From positions 248,001 through 312,000 of the forward strand of contig JACKBV010000002.1 of assembly GCA_020634315.1 (NCBI GenBank): a stretch of 64,000 bases of DNA, given 5' to 3'. Of the stretch, positions 30,263-39,498 are shown one piece after another. The number at the start of each line of letters is the position of its first letter. Positions within the stretch are counted from its first letter, which is position 1. The notes under the pieces were generated by a model. It made no database searches, had not been told where the DNA came from, and saw only the letters and a list, made by a program, of their open reading frames with translations. Position numbers and translations under genes: made by a program. The DNA is from Ardenticatenaceae bacterium (GTDB lineage Bacteria > Chloroflexota > Anaerolineae > Promineifilales > Promineifilaceae).

Positions 30263-33097
30263 ATGGCAAAAAGTTATAAAGAGTACCGGCAATTAGTAGA
30301 GGAACAAGGGCAACAACTGCTCGACGCGCTGGCCTTCGCAGCTACAGGCCAGCTTGAAGAGATCGAGATCAATATTCCGGAAGGGGTCGACGTAATGACG
30401 GACCTCGCCATTGGGATATCCTATTTGCTTGATGACATGCATGGGTTGTTAAGCGAGCGGGAAGAGCGTGAGCATGAGTTGGAAAGACGCGTCGCCGAAC
30501 GTACCCAAGAGTTAGAGCAAGCCCTGGCAGAAGTGCAGGCTGTACAACGTCGTTATATTCAACGAGAATGGACAGCTTACACAGCCGACGCGGCGACATC
30601 AGAAGAGCTGACAATCCCTGCTCCTTTCTTGCCTACGGTGGAAACGGCCGTTGCCAATCTCCAGACAACCGTCCAAACCAATGGAAAAACCAACCTCGTT
30701 GTCCCCATCAACTACGCAGACGAGCTTATCGGCGTTCTTGGATTTAGCGCCGACGAACTCCGCAATTGGGATGAAGACGAAATTGCCGCTGTCGAAGCCA
30801 TTGCCGAACAAGTTGGGTTAGCTCTGGAAAACCAACGCCTCTTCGATCAAACACAAACAGCCCTCGCTGAAACAGAATATCAAGCCCAACGTCTGGCACA
30901 ACTCAACGAGATGGGTACCGCCTTCAACGCCGCCAACAGCACGGATGAAGTCTTCCAAATTGCCGGAACCTTTACCCTTAAAATTCTGGATGGCGCACGC
31001 GCCTCTGTCACACTGCTAGACGAAGGTGGCGAAACCTTTGAAGTGCTCGCACTCAGCGGTGAAAAAGGGGCAATCCCCACAGGCATGCACTTACCGGTAG
31101 CGAAAACGGCCGTTGGCAAAGCCATCACCGAAAATCGTCTGATCCGTCAACCCGAAGATGCAGCGCTTGAGGACTACCTGGATAGCAGCAAACTGGCTGA
31201 ACAAGGTATACGCAGCATCCTTTGCACGCCGCTCGTTGCCACCGGCACCGTCTTAGGCACCCTGAACATAGCCAGTACAAAAGAAAACGCGTTTCAAGCA
31301 AGCGATGTCAACTTGATGCGGCAGGTAACTACCCTGTTAGCCTCAACACTAGAAAGCCGTAACCTTTTCCAACAAATTCAAAATCGCGCTGCCCAACTCA
31401 CCAAGTTAACCAACATCGAAACTGCGCTGTCCCAGGCACAGACACCCGACGAAATTCTGGCAGCTGTAGCCACCACCGTGGCAGCCACGGCTTCAGTCAT
31501 CCTATTCGATATCAACCTCGACAAAAGCGGAATGCCGTCAACCTTACGTGCCGTTAGTCAATGGCAAGATGGGCAGATCGTGCCAGAAGAGTCACCTATC
31601 GAGATGAGTCTAGACAGCATGATTTCTTCGAGGTCGTGGCTCCAGAATCCAGAACAAGCCTTTCTCGTTGAGAATTTGCCCATAGACCCGCGTCTAGATG
31701 AACGATCGCGTCTTGTCGCCAAACAAGCAGGGATACAAGCCGCAGCCATCATCTCCTTGCGCAGCGCAGGCGCCTGGCAAGGCATTCTTCTATTCAGTTG
31801 GCCTGAACCTCATCACTTTACAGAAGAAGAACGGTTCCTCTTCCAGCAGTTACTTGATGCAACAGCAGCTGTCTTCGCCCGCAACAAAGCGGAACAAGCG
31901 CAACAACGAGCTTTGTTAGAAACAGAAAGTTTGTACACGGCAAGCGGTGCATTAAATGCGGCACAATCTTATGCACAAATTCTGGATGTGCTGCGCCAAC
32001 ACACAATTGTCGGTCAAGGCGCACAGAACGTAAGCCTCAACTTCTTTGATAGAGCGTGGCTACCAACCCAAATACCTATTTGGATAGATGTTCTCGCACG
32101 CTATTCAGAATTACCAGAAGGAACCGTGCAAGAACGTTATCGCATAACTGCCTTCCCAGCCGCGACAACGCTGCTCAAGCCCGATGCGCCGACAGTAATC
32201 GAAGATGTTGCGAATGATCCTGCCGTTGATGAGAATGCACGCAAGTTGTATGTACATGGGTTCAAAGCGGTCAGCACTATTTTTGTCCCCCTTGTGGTCG
32301 GTAATAGTTGGATTGGTTATGTAAACGCCATTTACCAACAACCAACGCGCTTCACCGAAGATGGCATCCGCCGTTTGATGGCTCTTGGTGGGCAGGCGGC
32401 CATTGCCGTGCAAAACGTTTATGCCGTGGCGGAAACGCAGGCTCGTGCCGAAGAGTTGACGCTGCTCAATGAAATGAGCCAGGCATTGGCTTCGATGCTC
32501 GACCCCAATGAAATTATCAAGAGTATCTACACGTTTGCCGAAAAACTTCTAGATACGACGAACTTTTATGTTGCGCTTCATGATCTACAAAGAAACGTGG
32601 TCTCCTTCCCGCTTGCCGTTGAAAATGGCGAACTGGCTAATTGGAAGGAACGGCCGTTTGGCGCAGGCATGACCGAACACCTCATTAAAGGCAAAATGCC
32701 TGTCCTCATTGAAGAAAACGTAGATAAATGGCAAGAACAGAATGGCGTTGCCTCCATTGGCAGCGGTGCGCAATCATGGCTAGGTGTGCCAATGATTAGT
32801 GGTAATCAAGCCATTGGTGTCATTGCCGCCCAAAACTCTGAAAGTTACGTGTACAACCAAAACCATTTGAACCTGCTTAGCTCTATTGCCAGCCAGGTAA
32901 CTATCGCTATCCAAAATGCACGATTGTTCCAGCAGACGCGTGAACGTGCCCGCCGTGAACAAATCTTGCGTCAGATTACAACCCGCGTTCGTGGCTCTGC
33001 CGATGTGGACACGATTATGCGCACGGCCGTTCAGGAAATCGGCCGTACATTAGGGCGTAAAGCCGTCATTTATTTAGATGATGACCATGGAGCATAA
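30263..33097 (+). CDS. Soluble multi-GAF sensor 7 without kinase
   Basis: About 944 aa from ATG 30263, chosen because GGATGGG lies just upstream as for sensor 2; ATG 30254 is an in-frame alternative. No membrane helix. The first 85 residues look like a soluble HAMP-like segment and coiled coil ([16 protein letters not shown]). Next is the most degenerate copy of the REGW module (IQREWTAYT) at about 100-195. Four GAF domains follow at about 211-372, 378-545, 551-727 and 731-890. The protein ends in the shared tail ([11 protein letters not shown], then [14 protein letters not shown]) and a short acidic end. There is no PAS domain or output enzyme. The stop codon lies 1 bp before the preferred kinase start, which points to tight translational coupling and probably a matched protein ratio with the kinase. 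Confidence 0.88.
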   Translation: MAKSYKEYRQLVEEQGQQLLDALAFAATGQLEEIEINIPEGVDVMTDLAIGISYLLDDMHGLLSEREEREHELERRVAERTQELEQALAEVQAVQRRYIQREWTAYTADAATSEELTIPAPFLPTVETAVANLQTTVQTNGKTNLVVPINYADELIGVLGFSADELRNWDEDEIAAVEAIAEQVGLALENQRLFDQTQTALAETEYQAQRLAQLNEMGTAFNAANSTDEVFQIAGTFTLKILDGARASVTLLDEGGETFEVLALSGEKGAIPTGMHLPVAKTAVGKAITENRLIRQPEDAALEDYLDSSKLAEQGIRSILCTPLVATGTVLGTLNIASTKENAFQASDVNLMRQVTTLLASTLESRNLFQQIQNRAAQLTKLTNIETALSQAQTPDEILAAVATTVAATASVILFDINLDKSGMPSTLRAVSQWQDGQIVPEESPIEMSLDSMISSRSWLQNPEQAFLVENLPIDPRLDERSRLVAKQAGIQAAAIISLRSAGAWQGILLFSWPEPHHFTEEERFLFQQLLDATAAVFARNKAEQAQQRALLETESLYTASGALNAAQSYAQILDVLRQHTIVGQGAQNVSLNFFDRAWLPTQIPIWIDVLARYSELPEGTVQERYRITAFPAATTLLKPDAPTVIEDVANDPAVDENARKLYVHGFKAVSTIFVPLVVGNSWIGYVNAIYQQPTRFTEDGIRRLMALGGQAAIAVQNVYAVAETQARAEELTLLNEMSQALASMLDPNEIIKSIYTFAEKLLDTTNFYVALHDLQRNVVSFPLAVENGELANWKERPFGAGMTEHLIKGKMPVLIEENVDKWQEQNGVASIGSGAQSWLGVPMISGNQAIGVIAAQNSESYVYNQNHLNLLSSIASQVTIAIQNARLFQQTRERARREQILRQITTRVRGSADVDTIMRTAVQEIGRTLGRKAVIYLDDDHGA

Positions 33098-33098
33098 C

Positions 33099-36000
33099 AT
33101 GAGTATGGAAAAAGCCCTCTCACACCTGTTATACGCCGCCGGGGATTTTGTTGCTCTCATCCAGCCCGACGGCCATATCCTGGAAATCAACGAATCAGGT
33201 CGTTATCTACTCGGTCTGTTCGATGAAGAACAACCAGTTACCAATCTGGCTGATCTCATATCAACCCTTGTCGGCGCAGACACGATAGCAGAAGCCATTG
33301 CTGCTGCCACAGAAAGCGGGAAATGGCAGGGCGAAGCCATATTGGCAAATCCTGAAGGGTTGGAAGTTCCCACCGCTCTCACCATCGTCGCCGCACCAGA
33401 GGAGTACGAAACGGCCGTTTTCGGTGTGATCGCCAATGACATCACGGAAAAGAAGTGGGTGGAATCTTCCTTGAGCGAAAGCGAAATGCGTTTTCGCGGC
33501 GCATTTGAAAACACCGCCGCAGGGATGGCCCTTGTCAGCAGAGACGGCCGTTTCCTCCAGATAAACCAGCCCTTCTGTAAAGACACACAGTTCAGTGCGG
33601 CCGAACTAATGAACATGACCATCGGCGACATCATCCACCCCGATGACATGGCTAAAAATGCACTAACCTTGCAAAATTTACAACAGGGTCAAATCAACAC
33701 CCTGCGCGAAGAAATTCGCTACCACACCAAAAACGGCGAAAGCCGTTGGGCAGCCATCAACGCCAGCAACATTTACGATGTTCAGAACCAACTTATCTAC
33801 TACCTCATGCAAATGCAGGACATCACCGACCGCAAAAACATTGAGGATGAACTGCGTGCCTCCCAAGACATGCTGCAAACCGTCATGGACAACATCCCTC
33901 AATCCATCTTCTGGAAAGACAGAAACTCCGTCTACCTGGGATGCAACCGTAACTTTGCTCGTGGTGCAGGCCTCGCTCGACCTCAAGATATTGTTGGCAA
34001 AACAGATTACGATTTGCCCTGGACAAAAGAAGAAGCAGAAGCATACCGGGCGACCGACCGACGCATCATGGAAGCCAATGCGCCGGAACTACACATCATT
34101 GAAACACAGTTACAAGCCGATGGAAAACAAGTTTGGGTAGACACAAACAAAAGCCCGCTGCACAATGCAAATGGAAATGTAGTCGGCATTCTTGGCACAT
34201 TTGAAGACATCAGCGAACGTCGTCAACTCGAGGAACAAACAAACATTCGCCTGGAAATCAGCCAGACATTAGCCGATGCGCAAACAGAAACAGAAATCCT
34301 CGACACAATCATTCAAAAAGGCAATCTGCATCCACAAGCAGGCATCGCCATCTTCCTGCGTGAAATGACCCTGGGCAGCAATGATTTTGTTGTCACAAGA
34401 ATGGACACTTACGACAGCAAATTAAACCCACTGCCGCTAAATACGCGCTTCTCCCAGCACGACATGCCAGAATTGTTGTCGCCAGAACAAGGGTTCACAA
34501 CAGCAAACATCATGACAGACATGCGTGCCAGCAAAATGACACAACGCATCGCCAAACGGGCCAAAGCAAAAGGGTGGTATACCTTCCCGCTCATGGCTGG
34601 CGGCGAATGGCTGGGCATGCTGATGGTTTTGCGAGACAGCGAAGGCACTTTTGAAGAACCCATTCTAGCCAGCTATCAATTTTTATCTGAACAAGGGGCA
34701 ACTGCCCTGCGCTCCATGCGCCTATTTAAAGAGACACAGCAATCGCTAGAACGCCGCAGCCGTGAGGTAACATTATCCACACAAGTTGCCCAAGAAATCG
34801 CTGGGGCCGCTGACCTCAATGAATTGTACTATCGCGTTGTGACGCAAGTACAAGAGCAGTTTGGCTACTATCACACACAACTACTTCGCTATGACCCCGC
34901 ACTAGACACGGTTGCTCTCGTTTATGGGTACGGCGAAGTTGGCGAGAAGATGCTCAACCTGCACCACTCCATGCCGATGGGCGTTGGCTTGATCGGAACG
35001 GCCGCTGCCTCAGGCAGATCCATCTTGCGCCCCGAAGTAGCCAACGATAAAGATTGGCAAGCCAACACCCTCCTCCCCCAAACAAAAGGTGAATTAGCCG
35101 TGCCCATCAAACTCGGCGGAGAGGTATTAGGCGTGCTAGATGTGCAAAGCGACATTGTCAATGCCTTAAACGAAACAGACCAACTCTTGCTAGAAGGTTT
35201 GTGCGGGCAGATTGCCGTAGCCATCGAAAGCACACGTTTGCGTCAAGAAATGGAGTCCAACCTACGCGAACTGACAACACTACAGCAATACATGAGTCGC
35301 GAAGGATGGCAAACTTACAAAGCCAGGAAAAGCAAAACAATTGGCTATATTTTCGACCAGGCTGGCGTACAAACAATCACTCCGAAAAATGGCGCACCAC
35401 AACACGCCGACAATGGGAATCCATCATCTCTGATAGGGGATGATATGCGCCAGACAGCGCTGCGCATTCGCGGACAGAAAATCGGCACATTAGCCATTGT
35501 CGATGATCCGGAACAACCGCTAACTCCCGAAGACCAGGCGTTTCTCACTTCCATATCAGAGCAGGTAGCAGAAGCACTGGAAGCGGCACGATTGTTTGAA
35601 CAGACCCAAGATTCATTGGCAGAACAAGAGCGTCTTACCTCCGAGTTGGAAACAGTGGCCCAAGTGAGTACGGCCGCATCCACCATTCTCGAAGTGGATG
35701 CATTACTCCAGGCCGTTGTTGACCTGGCAAAAAGCAGCTTTAACTTGTACCATGCCCACATTTACTTGGTGAGCGACAATGAAAACCGACTCGTCTTAAA
35801 AGCAGGGGCTGGTAACGTCGGACGCTTAATGGCGTTGGAAGGGCGAGAAATCGACCTTGAGACAGAATCTCTGGTGGCTCGCGCCGCGCGTACACGGCAG
35901 GGCGTCATCGAAAATGATGTGCAAAAGGCCCCGGACTTCTTGCCGCACCCCTTGTTACCGCACACGCGTTCTGAAATGGTTGTTCCCATGATCGTCGGTA

Positions 36001-36881
36001 ACAAACTGGTTGGCATCCTTGACCTGCAATCGAGTGAAATTGGTTATTTCACAGAAGAAGACATGAAAATTCAAAGGACATTGGCCTCCCAGGTTGCCGT
36101 TGCTACAGAAAACGCCAAATTGTACGCGGAGCAGGTCGATATTTCCTCGCAGTTACGGCAGGTCGATCAGCTAAAATCCGAGTTCCTGGCAAGTATGAGC
36201 CATGAGTTGCGGACACCGCTCAACTCCATCATCGGGTTTGCGGACGTGCTGCTCGAAGGGTTGGACGGTGACCTGAACGCACGCATGGAAGAAGACGTGC
36301 GACTCATTCGTGATAGTGGTGCTCATTTGCGCGAGCTGATTGGTGACATTCTCGACATGTCCAAGATTGAAGCCGGGCGCATGGAATTGCGCTACGAAAT
36401 GATCAATATGCGGCAAATGGCACAAGATATTATGGCAACGGCCAATCCGTTGGCACAAGAAAAGAGTTTGAGCTTGCAGTTGGAGTTGACCGACGATGTG
36501 AATACAGTCGAAGCGGATCGGACGCGTATTCGCCAAGTTTTGTGGAATATCATGGGTAATGCCATCAAGTTTACGGAGAAAGGGAGCGTCACACTTGCCA
36601 TGGAAGTGGAGAAAGATGAGCTGCTCGTCGCCATTCGAGACACCGGTATCGGCATTAAGCCAGAGGATGTTTCAATTGTCTTTGAGCAATTCCGGCAAAT
36701 TGATGGCAGTCTCAATCGTCGCGCCGGGGGTACCGGGTTAGGTATGCCCATTACGAAAAAGCTTGTAGAATTACATGGTGGTAGAATTTGGATTGAAAGT
36801 ATTGTAGGTGTTGGCAGCACATTCTGGTTTACGATCCCGTTGGCACGCAATACAAAACCGGTGACAACACCTCTTGCTTAA
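33099..36881 (+). CDS. PAS3-GAF3 soluble histidine kinase, the only kinase of the sensor operon
   Basis: About 1260 aa from ATG 33099, which has GGAG 6 nt upstream; in-frame ATGs at 33078, 33081 and 33087 overlap the previous gene. Order: PAS about 1-120, PAS 126-247, PAS 251-375, GAF 381-547, GAF 553-720, REGW module (SREGWQTY) 726-840, GAF 848-1010. HisKA follows with SHELRTPLN (phospho-acceptor His about 1035). HATPase_c spans about 1131-1250 with N box [11 protein letters not shown]1 DTGIGI and G2 GTGLGM. All boxes needed for ATP binding and autophosphorylation are intact. It lacks membrane helices and a receiver domain, and does not carry the shared C-terminal tail of the seven other sensors. 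It most likely phosphorylates the single-domain receiver encoded 131 bp downstream and receives input from the operon's kinase-less sensors. Confidence 0.93.
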   Translation: MSMEKALSHLLYAAGDFVALIQPDGHILEINESGRYLLGLFDEEQPVTNLADLISTLVGADTIAEAIAAATESGKWQGEAILANPEGLEVPTALTIVAAPEEYETAVFGVIANDITEKKWVESSLSESEMRFRGAFENTAAGMALVSRDGRFLQINQPFCKDTQFSAAELMNMTIGDIIHPDDMAKNALTLQNLQQGQINTLREEIRYHTKNGESRWAAINASNIYDVQNQLIYYLMQMQDITDRKNIEDELRASQDMLQTVMDNIPQSIFWKDRNSVYLGCNRNFARGAGLARPQDIVGKTDYDLPWTKEEAEAYRATDRRIMEANAPELHIIETQLQADGKQVWVDTNKSPLHNANGNVVGILGTFEDISERRQLEEQTNIRLEISQTLADAQTETEILDTIIQKGNLHPQAGIAIFLREMTLGSNDFVVTRMDTYDSKLNPLPLNTRFSQHDMPELLSPEQGFTTANIMTDMRASKMTQRIAKRAKAKGWYTFPLMAGGEWLGMLMVLRDSEGTFEEPILASYQFLSEQGATALRSMRLFKETQQSLERRSREVTLSTQVAQEIAGAADLNELYYRVVTQVQEQFGYYHTQLLRYDPALDTVALVYGYGEVGEKMLNLHHSMPMGVGLIGTAAASGRSILRPEVANDKDWQANTLLPQTKGELAVPIKLGGEVLGVLDVQSDIVNALNETDQLLLEGLCGQIAVAIESTRLRQEMESNLRELTTLQQYMSREGWQTYKARKSKTIGYIFDQAGVQTITPKNGAPQHADNGNPSSLIGDDMRQTALRIRGQKIGTLAIVDDPEQPLTPEDQAFLTSISEQVAEALEAARLFEQTQDSLAEQERLTSELETVAQVSTAASTILEVDALLQAVVDLAKSSFNLYHAHIYLVSDNENRLVLKAGAGNVGRLMALEGREIDLETESLVARAARTRQGVIENDVQKAPDFLPHPLLPHTRSEMVVPMIVGNKLVGILDLQSSEIGYFTEEDMKIQRTLASQVAVATENAKLYAEQVDISSQLRQVDQLKSEFLASMSHELRTPLNSIIGFADVLLEGLDGDLNARMEEDVRLIRDSGAHLRELIGDILDMSKIEAGRMELRYEMINMRQMAQDIMATANPLAQEKSLSLQLELTDDVNTVEADRTRIRQVLWNIMGNAIKFTEKGSVTLAMEVEKDELLVAIRDTGIGIKPEDVSIVFEQFRQIDGSLNRRAGGTGLGMPITKKLVELHGGRIWIESIVGVGSTFWFTIPLARNTKPVTTPLA

Positions 36882-37012
36882 GAGTCGTATCAAGGATACG
36901 TAAAATATTTACCCTAAACGGCAAATAGCTGTTAAAATGGTGAAAATTTATTATTAGTCCACAATTCAGTGTGGTCTTATTAATTTACATTATTTAGAAG
37001 GTGGGAAACACT

Positions 37013-37393
37013 ATGTCAGAACGCAAAAAAGTTCTTTGCGTTGAAGACAATGCGGTAAACATGATCCTTGTTGAGCGCATCGTCGAAGCCGAAGGCCATG
37101 AACTCATCAAAGCAGAGGATGGACCTGCTGCTTTGAACATACTCGAGGGTAACACGCCGGACATCATTTTGTTAGACATTAACTTGCCCGGAATTGATGG
37201 CCTGGAATTAGCCCGCCGGTTTAAGGCAAACCCCCGTTTGGCACCTGTCCCGCTTATCGCCACGACTGCACAGGTTTTGGTGGGTGATCGTGAACGATGC
37301 CTGGAAGCAGGGTGTGATGATTATTTGCCGAAGCCATTGGATATTCGCAAACTGCGGCAGGTGATGAGGCAGTATCTTGATAAAACGGAATAA
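37013..37393 (+). CDS. Single-domain response regulator (CheY/DivK-like)
   Basis: 126 aa from ATG 37013, with AGAAGGTGGG upstream; a GTG at 37001 is in frame but less likely. It is a complete receiver: acidic pair E11/D12 (LCVEDN), phospho-acceptor D55 (IILLDINLPGIDG), Thr84/85 in LIATTA and Lys107 in LPKPLD. No output domain follows. The VEDNAVN start and LPGIDGLELARR region are typical of the receivers found with large hybrid or multi-PAS kinases, such as the DivK and PleD-type receivers. It is the obvious phosphate sink for the kinase just upstream. It ends 4 bp before a strong terminator, so it closes the operon. Its effector, perhaps a motor, a protease adaptor or a further phosphotransfer partner, is not encoded nearby. 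Confidence 0.92.
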   Translation: MSERKKVLCVEDNAVNMILVERIVEAEGHELIKAEDGPAALNILEGNTPDIILLDINLPGIDGLELARRFKANPRLAPVPLIATTAQVLVGDRERCLEAGCDDYLPKPLDIRKLRQVMRQYLDKTE

Positions 37394-37397
37394 ATGA

Positions 37398-37426
37398 CAA
37401 AAGCCACCGTTGGTGGCTTTTGTTTT
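37398..37426. terminator. Hairpin terminator between convergent genes
   Basis: Perfect 11 bp inverted repeat (37398-37408 pairs with 37412-37422, 3 nt loop GTT) followed by TTTT on the + strand. It closes the sensor operon. It also lies directly after the stop of the convergent methyltransferase gene, so it may work in both directions. Confidence 0.85.
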
Positions 37427-38600
37427 ATGTTATTTCGTGCCCCACAATAACGGCCGTTTCCCCTCGCACAAACGTCAAAAATAAAATGCACTCCCCCTCC
37501 CCTTGCAAGCGGAGTTGACGGCGTAACTGCTCTGGCTCCAAGGCTGAACCACGCTTCTTGATTGTCACCTGTCCAATGCCGCGCTCACGTAAATAATGGC
37601 GCAGTCGCTTCAATTGAAACGGCAGCACATCTTCCACCGCAAAGCAGCGAGCAAATGGCGTTTCCTGGCAGGTGTCGGCTGTGAGGTAGGCAATATCGGC
37701 ATCAATTTTTGTCGCATCCAAGTGTGTGGCTAAAGCTTCCACCAAATGGGCGCGAATCACCGCTTTATCTGGTTCATACAGATAAGCGCCCGGCGCAGAA
37801 AGAGGTATTGGTGCGGCAGGCAAATCGTCCGAGGTAAGGGTATGGGCATTTGGCAGCAATGTCGCCCGCCGCTGCACACCTGAGCGCAAATCACCAAACC
37901 AGAGTATGCCATCCTTCACTTCGCCCTGCACAGAGACAAATTCGACTTCGGCGTCATCGGGGATGTCTTCGTAGGCAATGCCAGGGCTGACTTTAACGGC
38001 CGTTTCCGGAACCCACGTGCGCCAGCGATGAATCCAATGCAGCGGTGGCTGATAATCCTGCACCGAGCGCAAGCGGCGGCCATACTCGTCACGCCGCGCC
38101 GGGTCAAAAAACAGGCCATCAACCGGCAGCGGCGTCAATTCCAGCAAATCTGCTTGCATCGGGTGAAAGCGTTCGGCATGCCCATAAACACGCACATTCT
38201 CCTGCGCCATGGCAACACGCACCGGGTCCCAATCGACGCCCGTCACCTCACCATGCGCAGCCAGCGCCAACGCGTCGCCGCCAATGCCACAGCCCAGGTC
38301 CGCCACATGGCGCACACCAGCATCGGCAAACCGTCGGGCGCGATAAACGGCGACTGTCTCGGAAGAAGCCTGCTCCAGAGCAGCACGCGTGAAAAACATC
38401 TGCGCGGCCCGGCTGAACTTTACCACCGCCTGTTGACGCAGCAGCACGGTTTCCAACACAGCCTGAGCATGGTCGGTTTGTTGGCGCAGTTGACTGGCAA
38501 TTTGTAAATGGTTATCGGCGGTGATGGGAGTAACGGCCGTTTCCCGCAGCAAACGCTCACCCTCCGGCGACAATAAAAAATAAAGTTCATCCAACGTCAC
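37425..38600 (-). CDS. Class I SAM-dependent methyltransferase with THUMP-like C-terminal domain
   Basis: About 391 aa. I take GTG at 38600 as the start because it overlaps the upstream TGA in a GTGA arrangement; a TTG at 38624 would add eight residues. Motif I is VADLGCGIGGDALALA, followed by VTGVDWDP (acidic end of strand 2) and FFDPARRDE as the DP-A-R catalytic-loop region. The C-terminal part with LRHYLRERGIGQVTIKKRG and a final beta segment matches the THUMP-like domain of a widespread family annotated as SAM-dependent methyltransferases. The substrate is not known; rRNA or tRNA is likely given THUMP-like domains. It is probably translated together with the PD-(D/E)XK gene upstream. Confidence 0.85.
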   Translation of the reverse strand: MTLDELYFLLSPEGERLLRETAVTPITADNHLQIASQLRQQTDHAQAVLETVLLRQQAVVKFSRAAQMFFTRAALEQASSETVAVYRARRFADAGVRHVADLGCGIGGDALALAAHGEVTGVDWDPVRVAMAQENVRVYGHAERFHPMQADLLELTPLPVDGLFFDPARRDEYGRRLRSVQDYQPPLHWIHRWRTWVPETAVKVSPGIAYEDIPDDAEVEFVSVQGEVKDGILWFGDLRSGVQRRATLLPNAHTLTSDDLPAAPIPLSAPGAYLYEPDKAVIRAHLVEALATHLDATKIDADIAYLTADTCQETPFARCFAVEDVLPFQLKRLRHYLRERGIGQVTIKKRGSALEPEQLRRQLRLQGEGECILFLTFVRGETAVIVGHEIT

Positions 38601-39400
38601 GGCAGTTCTGGCTCCAGTGCCCAATCTAGCAAAGCGGCTTCCTCGTCAGGATTGACAACGGGCTGACTGCCCGCATCCTGCCGCCCACATAACACGCGGT
38701 AAGCGCAATTTTGGCACGCCGACCAATCAGCAATCAGCGGCCAGGGTTCCTCTACATCCAAGGCCGTTATTTGCGCGACCAAAGCCGCCAGGTCTGCCCA
38801 ATTTTGCGTATGCCAGGCCGTGTTGTAATGCAGCGTGCGCGGCGCATCCGGTTCGGTGACATACCAATAGGTGATGGCTATCTGCTCTGGCAGCAAGGCG
38901 TGCCCTGGCGGCAGCAGTGCCGCGCCGCCAGCAGCAAGCAGCGCCAGATAAAGCCGCGTTTGCCAATCCTGGCGCAATGTGGCTTCATCTTGTGCCTTAC
39001 CGGTTTTCCAATCAAACAAATGGGCAAATGGCGTGCCATCTTTTTCGCCAAGGATGAGCAGGTCGAAACGGCCGTTAAGCAAAGCCCCGTCCAAGGGCAC
39101 AGTCAAGCTGATTTCGGTGAGGAAACGGCCGTGTGGCAGCGCCGCCTGGTAACGTTGAAACAACGACCACCAACGACGCACAGCATCATCGGCAATCGCG
39201 GCTGGAATAATTTCCAATCCCAGGAAATGGCGCTGCAACAGTTGATGAAACTGCTGCCCCCGATCCAACAACGCCTGCGACGGCTCGGCTAGCGGCACAA
39301 CAGGCCAGGGCAGCCGCTGCAAATAACGCAGTTGGAACTGTCGCTGGCATGTCAAGAAGCTCACCAACTTGCCCCGGCTGAGCGAAAAGGATTCGTGCAT
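38597..39400 (-). CDS. PD-(D/E)XK nuclease family protein with Cys cluster (RecB/Cas4-like)
   Basis: 267 aa from ATG 39400. The frame extends upstream to 39445, but those residues come from a TAATC/GGTAG repeat tract and are unlikely to be coding. The nuclease core shows GRFDLLI (Asp of motif II), HLFDWKTGK (D-x-K motif III) and QTRLYLALLA (Q-x-x-x-Y motif), as in RecB C-terminal and Cas4 nucleases. Cysteines in FLTCQRQF near the N-terminus and CQNCAYRVLC near the C-terminus give the four-Cys pattern that holds a 4Fe-4S cluster in AddB and Cas4. The protein is probably a DNA exonuclease. No cas genes or CRISPR array are present, so a CRISPR role is not supported here. It overlaps the methyltransferase gene by 4 nt. 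Confidence 0.8.
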   Translation of the reverse strand: MHESFSLSRGKLVSFLTCQRQFQLRYLQRLPWPVVPLAEPSQALLDRGQQFHQLLQRHFLGLEIIPAAIADDAVRRWWSLFQRYQAALPHGRFLTEISLTVPLDGALLNGRFDLLILGEKDGTPFAHLFDWKTGKAQDEATLRQDWQTRLYLALLAAGGAALLPPGHALLPEQIAITYWYVTEPDAPRTLHYNTAWHTQNWADLAALVAQITALDVEEPWPLIADWSACQNCAYRVLCGRQDAGSQPVVNPDEEAALLDWALEPELP

Positions 39401-39415
39401 AATCGAAAACCGGTG

Positions 39416-39498
39416 TTCGGTAGTCGGTGAACGGTAATCAGTCATCGGTCATCCGTAATCAGGACAACCTACCGACTACCGATTACCGGCTTACCAAC
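39416..39498. repeat. Intergenic repeat and hairpin tract (TAATC/GGTAG units)
   Basis: Degenerate repeated units of the type GGTAATCAGT, CGGTCATCCG and GATTACCGG fill the gap between the CHAT gene and the nuclease gene. GGTAGTCGGT near 39420 is the exact reverse complement of ACCGACTACC near 39471, and CGGTAATC pairs with GATTACCG, so the whole tract can fold into a long stem. It may serve as a transcription end for the CHAT unit or be a dispersed intergenic repeat of this genome. Confidence 0.6.

Noticed and set aside
227..33097. Sensors as truncated kinases (pseudogenes) that lost their catalytic ends
   Set aside because: Seven independent truncations would not all end with the same conserved tail. 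Reading frames are intact, and ribosome sites and spacing are good.
38028..38507. 159-codon frame antisense to the methyltransferase gene
   Set aside because: Shadow frame; the methyltransferase has complete motifs on the - strand.
38597..39400. PD-(D/E)XK gene as a CRISPR-associated Cas4
   Set aside because: No cas1, cas2 or repeat array nearby. The four-Cys RecB-like pattern also occurs in other repair nucleases.
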